Assembly: GCA_021734075.1 (NCBI GenBank)
Contig: JAIPJW010000002.1
Span: 12,501 to 76,500, forward strand
Origin: Cephaloticoccus sp.
GTDB taxonomy: Bacteria > Verrucomicrobiota > Verrucomicrobiia > Opitutales > Opitutaceae
Length of the DNA: 64,000 bases
Direction of reading: 5' to 3'
Shown: piece after piece, positions 61,744-64,000 of the stretch
How the letters are laid out: each line of letters opens with the position of its first letter
Numbering within the stretch: the stretch's first letter is position 1
Program-made: the position numbers and the translations under genes
Notes under the pieces: generated by a model
Told to the model about the DNA's origin: nothing
Databases searched by the model: none
Seen by the model: only the letters and a program-made list of their open reading frames with translations

Positions 61744-63588
61744 ATGTTTTCCTATTTCAATACCATTTGGTCACTTATGCGAGGCTACCGCCTGCGCTAC
61801 GGCTTGGCTTTGGTCAGTTTGATGGTGGCAACCTTGCTTAACTACGGCGTGCCCCTCATCGGCAGCGTCACGATCGATTTCGCCGTGTCCGGCAAGACTA
61901 TCGCTCACGATACCTCGCGTCCCGTGCTTTGGTTGCTCCATCTGCTCGGTGGAGCGGAGCATTTGCGCAACAACCTCTGGCTGGCTCCCGCGGCCATGGT
62001 GCTGCTCAGTGCCATCGGCGGTGTGTTCAGCTATCTCAAGGGCTGGCAGGCATCGCTGGCCAGCGATGGTATCGCCCGGCGCCTGAAAAACCAGCTCTAC
62101 AACCATCTCAACCATCTGCCGGCCCGGCACCACGACCTGTCCGACACCGGCGACCTGGTGCAGCGCTGCACCAGCGATGTGGAAACAACCCGTCAGTTTC
62201 TCGCATCCCAGGTCATGGATATCGGCAATGCCTTCATTCTCGCTGGCACGGCCCTGCCCCTAATGCTCTCGCTCAATGTGCCGATGACCCTGGTGTCATT
62301 TTCACTCATCGGGCCCATTGTCATTTACGGCTACGTTTACTTCCGCCAGGTGCGCCATGTGTTCAAGGGCGTGGAGGAAGCGGAGGGCGCCCTGACCGGC
62401 GTGGTGCAGGAAAATCTCACCGGCATCCGGGTGGTTCGCGCGTTTTCCCGGCATGAATTCGAACGGGCCAAATTCGCCGAACCCAACGCGCTCTATCGAG
62501 ATCGGGCCGTGCGTATGATCAAGCTCATGGCGTGGTATTGGTCGATCAGTGACATCGTCGCCATCAGCCAGATCGGCCTCACTTTGATAGTCGGGGCCCA
62601 TTGGATTGCCACGGGGCAACTCACCGTGGGCGTGCTCTTCGCGTTCCTGGCCTACCTCGGTATCATGATGTGGCCGGTGCGCCAGATGGGACGCATCCTG
62701 ACTGATCTGGGCAAAACCACGGTCGCCTTGAACCGCATCAAGGAAATCCTCGCCGTGGCCCCCGAGTCCGAGCCCCCGGCTGATCCCGCAGTGACCGCCC
62801 AACCCTTGAGCGGTCAGATTTCTGTCGCCGATCTGCATTTTCACCACGCTTCCAGCGACCTGCCCGCCACGGGCCGGGGCGCGCTCAACGGCATATCCTT
62901 TGCGGTCAAACCCGGGGAAACCCTGGCCATCCTCGGACCCTCGGGCTCGGGCAAAAGCACCCTCATGCACCTGCTGCTGCGGCTTTACGATTACCGCCAG
63001 GGTTCGATTCGCTTTGATGGTCACGAACTCTCCACCCTGCCGCGCAAATGGCTGCGTGGACAGATCGGTGTGGTCATGCAGGAACCTTTCCTCTTCTCCA
63101 AAAGTCTGCGGGAAAATCTGCGGCTTGGTCACAGCACCGCCCCGGAGAATGAAATCGAGAGCGCCGCCCGCGCGGCTTGCATTCACGATACCATTCTCGG
63201 TTTTGAACACGGTTACGAAACGGTCATCGGCGAACGCGGCATCACGCTTTCGGGCGGCCAGCGCCAACGCGTGGCCATCGCGCGCGCAGTGCTCAAGCAG
63301 GCTCCCCTGCTCATTCTCGATGACGCCATGAGCGCCATCGATGCCGAGACGGAAACCATGATTCTCGACGCCCTCAAGGCCCGCCGTGGTCATGCCACCA
63401 CCCTGGTCATCGCGCACCGGCTGGCGACCCTGGTCCATGCCGATCGTATCCTGGTGCTCGATCACGGCCGCATCATTCAAACCGGCACCCATGCGGAGCT
63501 GGCCGCCCAGGACGGACTCTACCGCCGCCTCTGGCAAATCCAGACCAATGTGGAGTCCGATTTTAAAACCGAACTCCAAGCCACCTGA
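61744..63588 (+). CDS. Heterodimeric ABC exporter subunit with degenerate ATP site
   Basis: A 614-residue half-transporter of the MsbA/multidrug type. Six membrane segments occupy about 15-320, with the ABC domain at about 355-600. Walker A is GPSGSGKST (398-406), the signature [14 protein letters not shown] (from 502), Walker B LLILDDAMSAID and H-loop His558. Asp527 stands where the catalytic Glu follows Walker B. That substitution is characteristic of the non-hydrolysing site of heterodimeric exporters such as BmrC or TM287. The partner subunit starts 12 bp downstream. The substrate (drug or lipid) is unknown. Confidence 0.94.
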   Translation: MFSYFNTIWSLMRGYRLRYGLALVSLMVATLLNYGVPLIGSVTIDFAVSGKTIAHDTSRPVLWLLHLLGGAEHLRNNLWLAPAAMVLLSAIGGVFSYLKGWQASLASDGIARRLKNQLYNHLNHLPARHHDLSDTGDLVQRCTSDVETTRQFLASQVMDIGNAFILAGTALPLMLSLNVPMTLVSFSLIGPIVIYGYVYFRQVRHVFKGVEEAEGALTGVVQENLTGIRVVRAFSRHEFERAKFAEPNALYRDRAVRMIKLMAWYWSISDIVAISQIGLTLIVGAHWIATGQLTVGVLFAFLAYLGIMMWPVRQMGRILTDLGKTTVALNRIKEILAVAPESEPPADPAVTAQPLSGQISVADLHFHHASSDLPATGRGALNGISFAVKPGETLAILGPSGSGKSTLMHLLLRLYDYRQGSIRFDGHELSTLPRKWLRGQIGVVMQEPFLFSKSLRENLRLGHSTAPENEIESAARAACIHDTILGFEHGYETVIGERGITLSGGQRQRVAIARAVLKQAPLLILDDAMSAIDAETETMILDALKARRGHATTLVIAHRLATLVHADRILVLDHGRIIQTGTHAELAAQDGLYRRLWQIQTNVESDFKTELQAT

Positions 63589-63600
63589 TCCTGCACCGCC

Positions 63601-64000
63601 ATGACTGCTCAATTTCATCAAGAAGACGATTTCAAGGCCAAGCTTGATGCCGGCCTGTGGTGGAAAATTTTTCGCCGCGCCCTGAACTTCAAGCGCTACC
63701 TCGTGCCTCTGTTCTTTGCTTCACTGCTGCTCGCCGTGGGTGATTCCAGCTTCGCCTTCATCACGCGCTGGGTGATCGATGGCGTGGTGCGCGATGGCCT
63801 GTCGGCTAACTTCACGCTCTACGCGGGCGTCTACCTTGGTGTCACCCTCGTGTTCAGTTCATGCATCTGGGGCTTTATCTTTCTCGCCGGCAACATCTCC
63901 TACCGGCTGTCCCACGATATTCGACGCGACAGCTTCGATCGTCTCCAGGAGCTCGAATTCTCCTTTTTCGACACCCGACCTGTCGGTTGGCTGATCACCC
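63601..64000 (+). CDS. ABC exporter partner subunit (5' part, cut by window edge)
   Basis: The reading frame starting with MTAQFHQEDDFKAKL runs open to the right edge (133 codons visible). The visible part is the N-terminal transmembrane region of a second half-transporter: a cytoplasmic elbow helix, a first membrane helix (about 36-58; LVPLFFASLLLAVGDSSFAF), a second (about 78-100), and the coupling stretch SYRLSHDIRRDSFDRLQELEFSFFDTRPVGWLI, typical of MsbA-like exporters. It should supply the consensus catalytic Glu missing from its partner. The ATPase domain is outside the window. Confidence 0.9.
   Translation, partial: MTAQFHQEDDFKAKLDAGLWWKIFRRALNFKRYLVPLFFASLLLAVGDSSFAFITRWVIDGVVRDGLSANFTLYAGVYLGVTLVFSSCIWGFIFLAGNISYRLSHDIRRDSFDRLQELEFSFFDTRPVGWLIT

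Noticed and set aside
62302-63621. 439-codon open frame antisense to the ABC exporter
   Set aside because: Shadow of the exporter's strong codon bias; composition rich in Gly, His and Asp with no family resemblance.
1-64000. CRISPR array, tRNA, rRNA or insertion sequence
   Set aside because: I looked for regular direct repeats, cloverleaf-like sequences and transposase frames and found none.

Overview
The window reads as a chromosomal segment of a moderately GC-rich, free-living, Gram-negative heterotroph, most likely Verrucomicrobiota (Opitutales/Opitutaceae-like). The main grounds are a PEP-CTERM protein built of autotransporter-associated beta-strand repeats, the NfeD-NfeD-FloA cluster, ECF sigma factors paired with membrane VWA or PDZ proteins, and outer-membrane beta-barrel and LPS-heptose genes. 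Assignment below phylum is inference. No rRNA, tRNA, CRISPR, integrase or insertion sequence was recognised. Gene density is high, with tight operons on both strands.

Layout. 0.5-2.5 kb: accB-accC (fatty acid synthesis). 2.5-5.4 kb (minus): rfaE2-purN-araC-prmA. 5.4-9.2 kb: a xylose-type sugar ABC importer. 9.2-12.7 kb (minus): manA, an AsmA/DUF748-like membrane protein, grpE, dnaJ. 12.8-16.2 kb: ftsK and a RodZ-like gene. 16.2-19.7 kb (minus): long NfeD, short NfeD, flotillin FloA and a small membrane protein. 19.8-26.3 kb: aldose epimerase, a divergent phytanoyl-CoA dioxygenase/AraC pair, tatA, Smr, a nucleotide pyrophosphatase/phosphodiesterase and small membrane or AIM24 proteins. 26.4-28.5 kb (minus): ECF sigma, anti-sigma-like protein and PDZ protein. 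28.9-35.8 kb: OxyR-like regulator, MFS transporter, coiled-coil protein, UbiB kinase and a long U32 peptidase. 36-38.6 kb: an unusual nucleoside-monophosphate kinase and small proteins. 38.7-43.3 kb (minus): a MacAB-type efflux system with two distinct permeases. 43.9-49.5 kb (minus): FAD oxidoreductase, and ybbA-ybbP-slyD-ppgK, with the divergent tesA-like esterase.

49.6-58.6 kb is the most accessory-looking part. After the esterase come two paralogous beta-barrels, a secreted cupredoxin-like protein and a membrane class III nucleotide cyclase with an extracytoplasmic sensor, which look like one envelope-sensing module. A large PEP-CTERM surface protein and a secreted Cys-rich peptide follow. 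58.6-61.4 kb (minus) encodes an ECF sigma factor and a membrane VWA protein with an anti-sigma-like N-terminus. From 61.7 kb to the right edge lies a heterodimeric ABC exporter whose first subunit has Asp in place of the Walker B catalytic Glu.

Most notable: the leader of that exporter (61558-61705) can form three mutually exclusive hairpins ending in an intrinsic terminator, behind a 21-codon ORF. This is the architecture of a translation-dependent attenuator, comparable to the leader of the Bacillus BmrCD exporter. The cupredoxin/beta-barrel/cyclase module and the VWA anti-sigma fusion are the next best leads.
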